Below are positions 45,023-54,563 of a DNA stretch of 64,000 nt, piece by piece (the stretch's first letter is position 1; every line of letters starts with the position of its first letter). The translations under genes were made by a program, and so were the position numbers. Origin of the DNA: CAZIKB01 sp964539665 (GTDB lineage Bacteria; Zhuqueibacterota; Zhuqueibacteria; Oceanimicrobiales; Oceanimicrobiaceae). The notes under the pieces are model-generated. The model saw only the letters and a program-made list of their open reading frames with translations, did no database searches and was not told where the DNA came from. The DNA lies in contig CAZIKB010000013.1 in NCBI GenBank assembly GCA_964539665.1, forward strand, positions 10,743 through 74,742, in the 5' to 3' direction.

Positions 45023-46870
45023 ATGAGAAAGAATAAAATGAATTTCAGAACACTAAGTTTGATTTTGGCAATAATGGTTTCAACTATATTGCATGCTGCG
45101 GATGGAATTGAAATAAGCTACAATTTAAGCTGGGAGCAGCCCAATTCGCATTACCTTAACATTTCAATGACTATTGAGAATTTTCCAGGCGAATCTGTAG
45201 AGGTCACGATTCCGTCCTGGAGGCCCGGAAGATATGTCATTCAAAACTATGCTAAAAATGTTGTCAGCTTCCATGCTTATGATGAAAAAGAAGCCCCCTT
45301 AAAGCACCAGAAAATTGACAAGGGCACCTGGCGTATAAAAAAAGGCTCCTCAACTAAAGTCATCATAAATTATAAATATTATGCCAGGCATTTGGATGGC
45401 GGTTCAAGTTATTTAGATGATTCGGAAGCTCACATCAATCCCATTACCTGTTTGATGTATATTCCAGGTAAAGATTTGCTGCCGGTCTCTCTATCTATTG
45501 ATAAGCCTGCGGATTGGAACGTAGCAACATCGCTTGAATTCAACGAGAGCAAAAACGCGTATATCAGTTTAAATTACCATGAACTTGTGGATGCGCCCAT
45601 TCTCATCAGCCCTTCCTTTAATTTACTTACTTTTGAAGATAAGGGCGCAATTTATGAGATGGCTCTGCAAGGCGAAGGAAACTATGACGAAGAAAAAATT
45701 ATTGAGGATGTCCGAAAAATAGTTGCAGAACAATCAAGTATGATGCAAAACGTTCCTTTCAAACGTTATCTTTTTATGTATCACTTACTGCCTTATCGTT
45801 TTGGACACGGGGTAGAACATAAAAATTCCACATCTATTGTAAGCGGACCGGTAGATTTTGAGGATGAACAATTCTATAATAGATTCCTGGGAGTGACTTC
45901 GCATGAGTTCTTTCATGTCTGGAACGTTGAGCGCATTCGGCCCGAGGCAATATATTATCCGGATTATTCAGCGGAAAATTATACGACTACCATGTGGTTA
46001 TATGAAGGGATAACCAGCTATTACGGTAGCCTGACATTGGTACGGACGCATCTCGTTAAAAAGGAAAAATACTTTAAGAATTGGACTGACACAATTAAGC
46101 GATTTCAAAATACTTATGGTCGAAAAGTGTCCAGCGTTGATATGGTGAGCTGGGATAGCTGGACTAAAAGTATGGGCAATGCACCCCCCAATACTTACTA
46201 TTCTTTCTATACAAAAGGCAACATTTTAGGTTTGTTGTTTGATCTCGAAATCCGTCACCGCACTAAAAACAAAAAGTCTTTGAACGATGTTATGCGTTAC
46301 CTGAATGAAAATTATGCCATGAAAAATCAAGGCGTGCCAGAAGATGAGATGCAGAAGATTTTTGAAAAAATCGGGGGCGTCAGTTTTGAGACCTTTTTTG
46401 CAGATTATGTTCATGGCACCGCAGAGATTGATTATGACCGCTATTTGCGGCATGCAGGGTTAGAATTAAAAATAGAGAAAGATGAGAAAAGTCCGGGTGT
46501 ATATCTCGGCATCAGTCTTTCAGGCGATGAGCAGGAAGCAAAAATACGCAATGTTATTCCTGAATCGCCGGCCTTTAAAGCTGGACTGGACATCGACGAT
46601 ATTTTACTTGCCGTAGATGGAAAGCGTACTCACAGCGCTAATCTTGAGTTGGTACTGAAAAGGTACTCTGCTAACGACACCATTCGTGTGACGGTTTTCC
46701 GCAGAGACCGCCTACAAAATTTTGATGTTGAATTAGCAGAAGCTCCTGCCAGTAAGTATGAAATTAAAGAGCTCGAAAAGTCAACTGAATTGCAGGTGAA
46801 AATTAGGAAAAGTTGGCTAAATGAGGTTGAAGAAAGGGAGCAAACAGACAGTGGAGGTAAGGCCAGGTAA
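45023..46870 (+). CDS. M61-family metallopeptidase with PDZ domain
   Basis: A 615-residue exported protein (signal TLSLILAIMVSTILHAAD; ATG 45023 or 45038). The N-terminal beta domain has IPSWRPGRYVIQNYAKNV, typical of M61. The zinc site is THE-type: TSHEFFHVWNVERIRP with His294, Glu295 and His298, and the Glu in WLYEGITSYYG. A PDZ domain near residues 490-570 includes GVYLGISLSGD and SPAFKAGLDIDDILLAVDG. Family members are glycyl aminopeptidases or related exopeptidases of the periplasm. It belongs with the S46 and S37 peptidases in the window as part of a peptide-feeding repertoire. Confidence 0.92.
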   Translation: MRKNKMNFRTLSLILAIMVSTILHAADGIEISYNLSWEQPNSHYLNISMTIENFPGESVEVTIPSWRPGRYVIQNYAKNVVSFHAYDEKEAPLKHQKIDKGTWRIKKGSSTKVIINYKYYARHLDGGSSYLDDSEAHINPITCLMYIPGKDLLPVSLSIDKPADWNVATSLEFNESKNAYISLNYHELVDAPILISPSFNLLTFEDKGAIYEMALQGEGNYDEEKIIEDVRKIVAEQSSMMQNVPFKRYLFMYHLLPYRFGHGVEHKNSTSIVSGPVDFEDEQFYNRFLGVTSHEFFHVWNVERIRPEAIYYPDYSAENYTTTMWLYEGITSYYGSLTLVRTHLVKKEKYFKNWTDTIKRFQNTYGRKVSSVDMVSWDSWTKSMGNAPPNTYYSFYTKGNILGLLFDLEIRHRTKNKKSLNDVMRYLNENYAMKNQGVPEDEMQKIFEKIGGVSFETFFADYVHGTAEIDYDRYLRHAGLELKIEKDEKSPGVYLGISLSGDEQEAKIRNVIPESPAFKAGLDIDDILLAVDGKRTHSANLELVLKRYSANDTIRVTVFRRDRLQNFDVELAEAPASKYEIKELEKSTELQVKIRKSWLNEVEEREQTDSGGKAR

Positions 46871-46905
46871 TAAGCAAAAATTGGATTATTAGGTTAATGG
46901 AGATA

Positions 46906-46946
46906 TGGAGTGTCTGAAGGGATGGGGCAACAATTCAAACACTCCA
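46906..46946. terminator. Possible bidirectional terminator hairpin
   Basis: TGGAGTGT (46906-46913) and ACACTCCA (46939-46946) can pair across a 25-base loop between two convergent genes. The loop is long and there is no clean T-run, so this is a weak call based mainly on position. Confidence 0.3.
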
Positions 46947-46967
46947 ATACTCCATTATTCCGCTGCA

Positions 46968-47987
46968 CTAAAAAAAATCAGCCAGTTCATACCCTTCTTT
47001 TTCTCTCAATTGAGTAACATGGGTTTGAATGGCTTCTCGGTTCTTTTCCTTTTGCAGCGATGCTTCTAATGAGCTTCGAATCTCTTCGAGGGAGCGGGTT
47101 TCTTTATTACGTTCAATTACTTTGATAATATGGTAACCAAATTGCGTCTCAACAATGTCACTGATTTCACCAACAGGTACGGAGAAAGCAGCTTCTTCGA
47201 AAGGTTTTACCATCTTTCCCCGGCCAAAATTTTCATACAGACCGCCGTTCATTTTTGATCCCGGATCCTCCGTATGTTTTTTTGCCAGCTCAGCAAAATC
47301 CTCACCTTTTTTTGCCAGTTCTAAAATCCCTTCCATTTTATTGTAAATCTCATTTTTTGAGGAATCGCTCTTGTCCGTGGTGTTCAATAAAATGTGACGC
47401 ACAGAAGCAGTTTTATCTTCCTGGTAAGCGGTTTGTATTTCTTCTTCAGTTACCTCGAATTCACTGGCTAAGATTTTGTCTAAATAGCGTTGAACAGTCA
47501 AATTGACTTCGTATGCATTTCTAACTGTTTCTAAACTTACTTCTGCATCTGTCAATCTTTCAAGGAATTTCTCTTCACCTCCTGAATGGACGTATTGCAA
47601 ATTTAGCACGCTGTCAACCTCGGCTTGAGAAAGAACAGTGTTGGCTTTTTTTGCTTCATTCATCAACATTTTCTTCTCAGCCATCTCTTTCACATTTTGT
47701 TCAATGATTTGTTTCAGTTGCTCTTTCTCAAGAAATGCCAGTTGATTTGTGCGTTTGCCAAAGTTTGATTTAATATATTGAATAATATCTCCGGTGGTAA
47801 TATCGAATTTTTTGGTTGATAGTAATACGTTATTCGATTCCGGATCGAGAAAAGCCAATTTAGTGGTGAGTTCTTTAGCTAATTGATATTCTGGAGTGTC
47901 TGCTTCCAGCTTTACACTCTCCTCTTTTTTGGTGCAGGAAAAAATTGTAAAAGCTGACAGGATTGAGATCAACAATAACCTTTTCAT
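46968..47987 (-). CDS. Parvulin-type peptidyl-prolyl isomerase lipoprotein
   Basis: A 339-residue protein starting at ATG 47987 behind AAGGAGCTC. Lipobox ILSAFTIFSC (Cys18). The N-terminal part is helical and SurA/PrsA-like. The PpiC domain (about 195-305) has SVRHILLNTTDKSDSSKN, FAELAKKHTEDPGSKMNGG, LYENFGRGKMVKPFEEAAF and TQFGYHIIKVIER. It assists folding of exported or outer-membrane proteins at the periplasmic face. It is convergent to the M61 gene and stands alone on its strand here. Confidence 0.92.
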   Translation of the reverse strand: MKRLLLISILSAFTIFSCTKKEESVKLEADTPEYQLAKELTTKLAFLDPESNNVLLSTKKFDITTGDIIQYIKSNFGKRTNQLAFLEKEQLKQIIEQNVKEMAEKKMLMNEAKKANTVLSQAEVDSVLNLQYVHSGGEEKFLERLTDAEVSLETVRNAYEVNLTVQRYLDKILASEFEVTEEEIQTAYQEDKTASVRHILLNTTDKSDSSKNEIYNKMEGILELAKKGEDFAELAKKHTEDPGSKMNGGLYENFGRGKMVKPFEEAAFSVPVGEISDIVETQFGYHIIKVIERNKETRSLEEIRSSLEASLQKEKNREAIQTHVTQLREKEGYELADFF

Positions 47988-48230
47988 TGGGAGCTCCTTA
48001 GTAAGATATATAGAATTAATTAAGCGTCACATAAACGGCTAAAAGTACAAAATTGAATATTGAATTCCAAATCATTTGTAAAATTAATAGGGAATTGTTT
48101 GGGGCCATTCAATTGACAAAATTCTTGTCCAACCGAAAATTATATTTGTAATTATTACTTGCATTTATAGTAAGCAATTTTTATATTTTTTATAAATAAT
48201 AAATAGCTTTTTTCAGGAACGCAGCAAATC

Positions 48231-48566
48231 ATGAGGAAATGCAGACAAGCGCTGGCCATAACTTTATTCTGTATTATTCTATTGCTCAATTTTGCAGTTG
48301 AATATTCTCATGAACATCTTTTACCCCAAAATTCAAATTCTGCATTTTCCCAAAGCATAGAACTTCAGAATGATTTAACTAAAATCGATACTTACAGGAT
48401 TGGTTGTCTAGCATGTTTATTCGGCCAGACTCAATTGGCTCCTGAACTATTTTTCTGGACTATAAAATCCAATCAAGTATCTATTCCTGCGACTTTTTTT
48501 AAAGCTTACTTTTTTCTGGTTATTATTCAATCGCCCTACTACCTTCGTGGCCCTCCCGCAGCTTAA
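48231..48566 (+). CDS. Small exported CxxC protein beside metal-uptake genes
   Basis: A 111-residue protein with a signal anchor (LAITLFCIILLLNFAVEYSH), a His pair (YSHEHLL), a CLAC motif (GCLACLFGQ), a second hydrophobic stretch and the terminal SPYYLRGPPAA. This pattern of early His, a CxxC and a C-terminal RxPP is shared with small DUF2946-like proteins found near metal transporters. It precedes a porin and a metal ABC transporter on the same strand (72-base gap). Metal binding is plausible but not shown. Confidence 0.65.
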   Translation: MRKCRQALAITLFCIILLLNFAVEYSHEHLLPQNSNSAFSQSIELQNDLTKIDTYRIGCLACLFGQTQLAPELFFWTIKSNQVSIPATFFKAYFFLVIIQSPYYLRGPPAA

Positions 48567-48638
48567 TATTGAAATAAATTATCCCCTGATTAAGTTACAT
48601 TAAGGGGAATTATATTATCTTTTAAAAAGGATTCAAGA

Positions 48639-50015
48639 ATGATTAATAAATATATTTTATATTCAATTATAATTATTTTGTTTATTATTAACATACAAAA
48701 TCCGGCGCTTGGACAAGAGGAAAAACAGAAGACTGAGGAAGAATTTAAAAAGCTTAAAATGAAAGTGGCTGAAATGGGAAAAACCATATCTAATCTCAAA
48801 GCAGAATTAGATTCAATGAAAATTCAAAAAAATATAGGATCCGGTGTCGGCGAGCAAAGTGAATTAGAAAAAGAGCTGGCTCAAGAATTGGGCCTGGGAG
48901 AACAAGGTGGTCGAGAAAAAACTGGGGCAGCAGGTAGCCGGGTTTCTCAGGAGCCAAATTCACCAAAAAGAAAATATTTTCAAAATATGAATCCAAATGT
49001 GAGTGTTATCGGCACTATACTGGGCAGCGCTACATCAACCGGCTCGGCAGATCGAAACGTTGACCTCAGTTTTGAGGAAGGCGAGTTTTCTTTTAGCGCA
49101 GCTGTGGATCCCTACGCTACAGCTGATTTTTATATCGCATTTGGAAAGCATGCTGAATCTTATCTCAAACCGGACGCTGAAGTCAGTGGCGCGGCAGATG
49201 GGCATGAGGAAGAAGGTGGACTTGAACCAGAAATAGAGGAGGCCTATATGACAATCCTTTCTTTGCCATTTTCAACTCAAATCAAGGCAGGTAAGTTCAG
49301 AGGCAAATTCGGCAAGATAAACGAAAGTCATCCTCATGGTTATAATTTTATCGACCTGCCACTCATGTACAATAATTATTTAGGTGCGGAGGGTTTGAAT
49401 GATGAAGGCGTGTCCTTGAGCTGGCTTTTGCCAAACGCTGCATTTTTCCAGGAGTTGACATTGCAAGTAACCAATGGTCCTTCAGAAAACACCAGTTTTA
49501 CCCGTGCTAAAAATAATCGACTTTTGTATTTAGCTCATCTAAAGAACTTTTTCGATTTGAGTGACAATACGACGCTTGAATTAGGATTTACCGGTTTAAC
49601 TGGACCTAACAATGAGAGAGGGGATGCGACACAAATGTTGGCAGCCGATTTGACTCTTAAATGGAAACCCCTGCAGCGTAATCGCTACAAATCTTTTGAA
49701 ATCATGAACGAGTTTTTAGTAAGTAAAAGAAATAGTGTGGGACAAAATGTAACAAGTATTGGCTTGTATTCATTTTTAAGATATCAATTCGCTAAGCGCT
49801 GGTTTATCGGTGGTTTGTATGACTATTCTGAATTTCCTGAATTTAGCGACTTTAACCATCAGGCCTTTTCAGGAATATTGCAATTTTTTGCCACCGAATT
49901 TCAAAAATTAGAGATGCAGTACAAATTCAATAAAGGCAATTTTTTTGACAATTTCAGCGAATTCAAAATACGTGCGGTTTTTGTGATTGGAGCCCATGGC
50001 GCACATCAGTACTAA
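48639..50015 (+). CDS. Outer-membrane porin-like protein of the metal-uptake set
   Basis: A 458-residue protein. Signal peptide (IIIILFIINIQNPALGQ), then a coiled coil (about 25-65, EEFKKLKMKVAEMGKTISNL) like the N-terminal trimerising helix of some porins. The rest is a beta barrel with alternating strands, starting NPNVSVIGTILGS and ending RAVFVIGAHGAHQY. A His/Glu-rich insertion (SGAADGHEEEGGLEPEIEEA) and a short HPHGYNF are candidate metal-binding sites. It is followed by genes for a metal-binding protein and a permease, suggesting it passes zinc or manganese across the outer membrane. It has no TonB-receptor plug, so uptake would be by diffusion or facilitated. Confidence 0.75.
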   Translation: MINKYILYSIIIILFIINIQNPALGQEEKQKTEEEFKKLKMKVAEMGKTISNLKAELDSMKIQKNIGSGVGEQSELEKELAQELGLGEQGGREKTGAAGSRVSQEPNSPKRKYFQNMNPNVSVIGTILGSATSTGSADRNVDLSFEEGEFSFSAAVDPYATADFYIAFGKHAESYLKPDAEVSGAADGHEEEGGLEPEIEEAYMTILSLPFSTQIKAGKFRGKFGKINESHPHGYNFIDLPLMYNNYLGAEGLNDEGVSLSWLLPNAAFFQELTLQVTNGPSENTSFTRAKNNRLLYLAHLKNFFDLSDNTTLELGFTGLTGPNNERGDATQMLAADLTLKWKPLQRNRYKSFEIMNEFLVSKRNSVGQNVTSIGLYSFLRYQFAKRWFIGGLYDYSEFPEFSDFNHQAFSGILQFFATEFQKLEMQYKFNKGNFFDNFSEFKIRAVFVIGAHGAHQY

Positions 50016-50099
50016 TAGTTGAATTGCTACATAGTTTTATTGCTACTAATCAAACAATAAAACAATCGAGAATGGAACAGTAAAACAATGAGGACGAAA

Positions 50100-51065
50100 A
50101 TGAATTGGAAATCAAATAGTCAGATTATTTTTTTAATAGTAATATGTATTTATGTACCACTTTCCCCAAACTCAGCAGTCAGCAAAATAAAAGTCGTAAC
50201 TTCCATTCCCGATTTGGCCGACATTGCCAAACAGATAGGAGGGGACAAAATAGAAGAATTTTCCATTGCTAAAGGGTACCAGGACCCTCATTTTGTCGAT
50301 GCAAAGCCAAGCTACATGATTAAACTCCAAAGAGCAGATTTGTTTGTGCAGGTTGGTCTGGATTTAGAAATTGGTTGGGTACCTCCTCTCGTGGAAGGCG
50401 CCAGAAATAACAAAATTCTCTGGGGAGGTTCCGGGTATATTGATGCCTCGCAAGGTATTAACCTGCTGCAGGTTCCGACTGCAGACCCAGCCAAACTGCG
50501 AGCGGAAGGGGATATTCATATATTTGGCAATCCCCATTATTGGCTGGATCCCTTAAATGGCAAAATGATCGCTGAGAACATTTTTAATGGCCTGGTGAGA
50601 ATATCTCCTGAAAATGAATCTTATTTCAAACAAAACCTGGACATTTTCAAGCAAAAAATTGATGAAGGGACCCGGCGCTGGCTGGAAAGGATGCAGCCCT
50701 ATAAAGGTGTTGAGATTTTTGCATATCATAATAGCTGGCCTTATTTCGAACAGCGATTTGGCATTAAAATTGCCGGTTTCATCGAACCAAAACCTGGCAT
50801 TCCACCTTCACCAAAATATCTGGTTCAGGTCATTAATCAAATGAAAAGCAAGAAGATCAAAATAATAATTATTGAGCCCTATTTTCCAACAAAGTCCGCT
50901 GAACTTGTGGCAAAGAACACAGGAGCAGTTGTCGTCGAATTAGCCCCGGAGGTAGGCGGCCAACCTGATGTAGATGATTATTTTACACTTTTTGACTACA
51001 ATATAAACAAATTAATAGAGGCGTTTAAAGATGTAGGTATCGTACCAAATCATACGAGTAATTAG
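50100..51065 (+). CDS. Metal ABC transporter substrate-binding protein (ZnuA/TroA type)
   Basis: ATG 50100 has GAGGA 6 bases upstream; ATG 50088 is in frame. Signal peptide (IIFLIVICIYVPLSPNSAV). Cluster A-I binding-protein blocks: KVVTSIPDLADIAKQIGGDK, QDPHFVDAKPSYM with a ligand His, LFVQVGLDLEIGWVPPLVEG, GNPHYWLDPLNGK with the second His, and FAYHNSWPYFEQRFG with the third. The usual acidic fourth ligand near the C-terminus is not obvious (VVELAPEVGG). Likely binds Zn, Mn or Fe in the periplasm. The permease gene starts 10 bases after its stop. No ATPase gene is present in the set. Confidence 0.9.
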   Translation: MNWKSNSQIIFLIVICIYVPLSPNSAVSKIKVVTSIPDLADIAKQIGGDKIEEFSIAKGYQDPHFVDAKPSYMIKLQRADLFVQVGLDLEIGWVPPLVEGARNNKILWGGSGYIDASQGINLLQVPTADPAKLRAEGDIHIFGNPHYWLDPLNGKMIAENIFNGLVRISPENESYFKQNLDIFKQKIDEGTRRWLERMQPYKGVEIFAYHNSWPYFEQRFGIKIAGFIEPKPGIPPSPKYLVQVINQMKSKKIKIIIIEPYFPTKSAELVAKNTGAVVVELAPEVGGQPDVDDYFTLFDYNINKLIEAFKDVGIVPNHTSN

Positions 51066-51075
51066 GGAGAAAATT

Positions 51076-51942
51076 ATGCTGGAAATGTTTCAATTACCTT
51101 TTATGACTCAAGCGTTTATTGCCTGTACAATGATGGGATTACTGCTGGCATATTTAGGAATTCATGTGGTTAGACGAGGGATTGTCTTTGTGGACCTGGC
51201 CTTAGGACAAATTTCATCTCTGGGTGTTGCTTTCGCAGCGTTTTTTGGCGGCGCAGTTTTGCCAATTTCTATCACCTTTACATTAGTTGGAGCGTTGCTT
51301 CTTTCATTAATTCATATCCACGATAAAAGACTTAAACAGGAAGCGATTATTGGTATTGTCTATGCAGTCACTTCAGCCGTGACCGTGCTTCTCATTTCGA
51401 AAACTCCACATGGGGAAGCCGACATTTCCGAGGTGCTTTTTGGCAATATCCTTGCAATTCGCACAAGTGAACTGATAACCATGGGCGTTGTTTTTGGAAT
51501 TCTGGGATGCTTACACATGATTTTCTTTCGGAAAGTTTTTAGCGTTACCCGAGCGTTTCAGATTGGTGCGCCTAAAAAAGATTTTCAATTTCGCTTTTGG
51601 AATTTCTTTTTTTATTTGTCAATTGGTCTGGCTATTGTTTTCGCCGTTCGTGCTGGCGGTGTTATTCCCGTATTTTCCTATTTAGTTATTCCCCCGGTTG
51701 CAGCGATCCTGGTTGTGCGGAGAGAAATTGCAGTTTCAATTCTTGCACCCGCATTTGCAGTTTTAGTGAGCTTATTTGGACTTTACTTTTCCTATTCTTT
51801 CGATTTTCCCGCAGGCTCTTCTCTTGTAGCCACGTTTGGAATATTGTTTGCTATTTGCAGTTTAATTAAGCTTTTTAGGAATAAAATTCGACAGGCAGAA
51901 GGTGAGTTCGAAGAAAGTGAAATTTTTGAGGTGGAATCGTAA
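51076..51942 (+). CDS. Metal ABC transporter permease (ZnuB/MntB type)
   Basis: A 288-residue protein with eight or nine membrane helices behind AGGGAG. Family blocks include LGIHVVRRGIVFVDLALGQI near the start, AIIGIVYAVTSAVTVLLISK and YLVIPPVAAILVV. It pairs with the binding protein upstream. The ATP-binding subunit expected between or after them is missing: the next genes are gene debris. The ATPase may be encoded elsewhere or have been lost in the rearranged region that follows. Confidence 0.92.
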   Translation: MLEMFQLPFMTQAFIACTMMGLLLAYLGIHVVRRGIVFVDLALGQISSLGVAFAAFFGGAVLPISITFTLVGALLLSLIHIHDKRLKQEAIIGIVYAVTSAVTVLLISKTPHGEADISEVLFGNILAIRTSELITMGVVFGILGCLHMIFFRKVFSVTRAFQIGAPKKDFQFRFWNFFFYLSIGLAIVFAVRAGGVIPVFSYLVIPPVAAILVVRREIAVSILAPAFAVLVSLFGLYFSYSFDFPAGSSLVATFGILFAICSLIKLFRNKIRQAEGEFEESEIFEVES

Positions 51943-52207
51943 ATATTTAGATTTAACCTGTTACATCCAGCGGCTTCTGGTTATCCATTTAACTCCACTA
52001 CTGTGATTTCGAATCTGGGGAAGGAAATTACAAAAAATCAGTTTTACTTTTTTCTGACACGGGTATTCGAAACGCACTCAATGGAAATTGTCTGGATTTT
52101 ATTCAATGAGAAATTAATAGTCATCAGGGTATTTTGGAAGATAAGTGTATTATTAATGAAAGTGAAAAGACCTCCCCAAAACTGATTGCTTATCGGTAGT
52201 CGACACA

Positions 52208-52435
52208 ATGGAAAATAAACACAAATATCAAGACGACATTTTTATTGCACGTTGGATTGCAGGTGATTTGACAGATGCAGAAAATGCGGGATTAGAACAC
52301 TGGATGAAAACAAATCCTGATGAGAAAAAATATTTGGTTGAGCTTAAGAACATTTGGCAGGATTATGAATCCATTAAGTTACAACCAGGACTATCCAAAC
52401 AAGAACGCTGGGAAAAAATAAATGTTAGATTATAA
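52208..52435 (+). pseudogene. N-terminal fragment of a FecR-type anti-sigma factor
   Basis: A 75-residue frame from ATG 52208: DIFIARWIAGDLTDAENAGL, EHWMKTNPDEKKYLVELKNI and KQERWEKINVRL, then a stop. This is the cytoplasmic anti-sigma domain of FecR proteins, which normally continue with a membrane helix and a periplasmic domain to over 300 residues. The rest is absent and no sigma-factor gene is upstream. It is most likely a truncated relic of a FecI/FecR/TonB-receptor unit. Confidence 0.7.
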
Positions 52436-53105
52436 TTATAATCGCCGTCCCATCAACAACGAGAGGTAAAATATTTGGTGGCCAACCTGGTTTGGGAAAA
52501 CAGTGTTCCGAGTCAACCGTAAGAGATCGAATGAAAACACAAAATAAGTTGGGCAGTGGAATAACTTTATTTCGAAAGTAAGTTGTATTATGAGGTCTTT
52601 GCTGAGTTATCCGCACTTCTGAATTTGTTTCTACCCGTCAGGAAGCACGTTCATTTTTCCTGAATTATATGGACTCCCCTGGATTGGCTTGAGCATAAAT
52701 TATGTAACAGAAAATAAAGACGAGGGAGGAACGACCGAAGCAATCTCCTGTATATCCCCCGATTGCTTAGTTTCCATTCGCAATGAAAAAACGAATATTC
52801 CTGGTTATCGTTCAATCGCTATTTAAACTCTGCATTCTCAACGACCTCTGTTGGAAATAATTCAAGTTAAAATATTTCTTTATTTTGATTAATTATTTTT
52901 GTTTATTTTACTTCCGTACATTTTTTAGAATATTATTTTTTGCACAAATTGTCATTCCCGTCCCGATTTCCCTTTTTATTTAATAATAATGAATGTCGGG
53001 ATAAATCGGGAAGTGATTGACATAAAGAAAGAGAGAAAGTAAAAAGTGTACATTAGTGAATATGTCATTCTAAATCATCCTTTAAAATTGAAAGTAGATT
53101 GCGAA
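52436..53105. other. Decayed region with an imperfect inverted repeat
   Basis: About 670 bases with no intact gene. A short open stretch near 52660-52826 reads ELYGLPWIGLSINYVTEN and ends IPGYRSIAI, with no start site; it may be a remnant. At 52949-53023 an imperfect inverted repeat pairs TGTCA-six bases-TCCCGATTT with AAATCGGGA-six bases-TGACA. A similar TGTCATTCC...GGGAA string occurs near 10981-11008, suggesting a dispersed repeat. Confidence 0.5.
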
Positions 53106-54359
53106 ATGGATAGAAAATACAGACAAAATGTATTTGCCTGGTTAGATGTTTTTTTGATAATTGTTCTAATTAATTTAGCGCTTGCATGCTCACGTCCGGA
53201 AAACCTGGATGGCCAACCAACAGTTATTTTAATTTCATTGGATGGCTTTCGGTGGGATTATCAAGAGAAAACAGATACTCCCAATTTTGATTTTCTCACT
53301 GAATCCGGCGTACGAACTAAATCGCTTATTCCAGTTTTCCCGACCAACACGTTTCCAGGTCATTATTCAATTGTCACAGGCTTATATCCTGAAAATCATG
53401 GCATCATCGATAATTCAATGTATGATCAAAAAATGGATGCAAGATTCAGCCTGGGCGATAGCGCTGCTATACAGGATGGCCGCTGGTGGGAAGGTGAGCC
53501 TTTTTGGGTCACGACTGAGAAACAAGGACAGATAAGTGCTACCTATTTTTGGCCGGGTTCTGAAGCTCAAATAAACGGAATGCAGCCCAGCCATTGGTTT
53601 AGGTATGATGGCAGTGTAAAAGAAGAAGAGCGTATTGAGCAAGTACTTAAATGGTTAGACTTACCGAAAGAAAAGCGACCCACTTTTATAACCTGCTATT
53701 TCAGTAATTTAGACGATGTGGGGCATGACGCTGGACCTGAATCTAAAGAGATCATTGCCGAAATTCAAAAAGTTGATGAAGCGCTCGGTTTGTTGTTAAC
53801 TGGATTAAGACAAAGAAATATTTTGAACAAAGTTAACATAATTATGGTCTCCGATCACGGCATGACAGAAACGAGTCGGGAAAGAATTATCTTTCTTGAT
53901 GATTATGTTGATCCTGCCAGTGTTGATGTCATCAATTGGCTGCCCCTGGAATTAAATCCAAAGGATGGCAAAGAAGATGTCGTTTACAATAAGCTGGCTC
54001 AGGCTCATCCAAACCTTAAAATTTATCGAAAAACTGAAATGCCAGTGAGATTTCATTTTAGAAATCATCATCGTATACCTGGAATCATTGGTGTTGTTGA
54101 TGAAGGCTGGAAGATAACGACACATGAACATTTTGATTCAAGGCCTGATTATGGTAAAGGCGGCACACACGGATACGACCATCAATTAAAATCTATGGGA
54201 GCGATTTTTATTGCGCGTGGACCGGCATTTAAATCTGGTTTCGTGGTTACACCATTCCAGAATATTCATATTTACAATCTATTAGCTGATATTCTGGATT
54301 TAGAACCAGCTCCCAATGATGGCAATCTGGATTCGGTGCGAGTTATGTTGAGAAAATAA
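53106..54359 (+). CDS. Nucleotide pyrophosphatase/phosphodiesterase-like lipoprotein
   Basis: ATG 53106 gives a good lipoprotein signal (FLIIVLINLALAC, Cys28); an in-frame ATG upstream has a polar leader. The alkaline-phosphatase-superfamily core is complete: ISLDGFRWDY (first metal Asp), PTNTFPGHYSIVTGLYPENH with the nucleophile Thr82, FSNLDDVGHDAG, MVSDHGMTE and GTHGYDHQLKSMG (metal His/Asp). This arrangement is that of ectonucleotide pyrophosphatases. It hydrolyses phosphodiester or pyrophosphate bonds outside the inner membrane, using two zinc ions. The gene stands alone between two stretches of debris. Confidence 0.92.
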   Translation: MDRKYRQNVFAWLDVFLIIVLINLALACSRPENLDGQPTVILISLDGFRWDYQEKTDTPNFDFLTESGVRTKSLIPVFPTNTFPGHYSIVTGLYPENHGIIDNSMYDQKMDARFSLGDSAAIQDGRWWEGEPFWVTTEKQGQISATYFWPGSEAQINGMQPSHWFRYDGSVKEEERIEQVLKWLDLPKEKRPTFITCYFSNLDDVGHDAGPESKEIIAEIQKVDEALGLLLTGLRQRNILNKVNIIMVSDHGMTETSRERIIFLDDYVDPASVDVINWLPLELNPKDGKEDVVYNKLAQAHPNLKIYRKTEMPVRFHFRNHHRIPGIIGVVDEGWKITTHEHFDSRPDYGKGGTHGYDHQLKSMGAIFIARGPAFKSGFVVTPFQNIHIYNLLADILDLEPAPNDGNLDSVRVMLRK

Positions 54360-54426
54360 TTAAAATATAAATGCGCACGGATTTAAACCGTTATTTTTGT
54401 GCTTTTCAGAGAGGTGAGATTGTTTG

Positions 54427-54528
54427 AACCTTCGGAAGGTTGGGTTGGAACGGTTTTGTGGTCAGGTGAAAATATATTTTGGCGAATTGAAAAACCAGAA
54501 GCCGAACTTCTCAAGGAAGTTCGGCTTC
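54427..54528. repeat. Two hairpins after the phosphodiesterase gene
   Basis: A small hairpin (AACCTT-CGG-AAGGTT, 54427-54441) is followed by a strong 13-bp one (GAAGCCGAACTTC at 54498-54510 with its complement at 54516-54528, 5-base loop). The second could terminate transcription of the upstream gene, but only a short AATCC follows instead of a T-run, so it may be a repeat. The short frame overlapping them (54399-54605) is not a convincing gene. Confidence 0.5.
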
Positions 54529-54563
54529 AATCCTTGCAGCCATCGACACCCGGTGCGTGTGTG

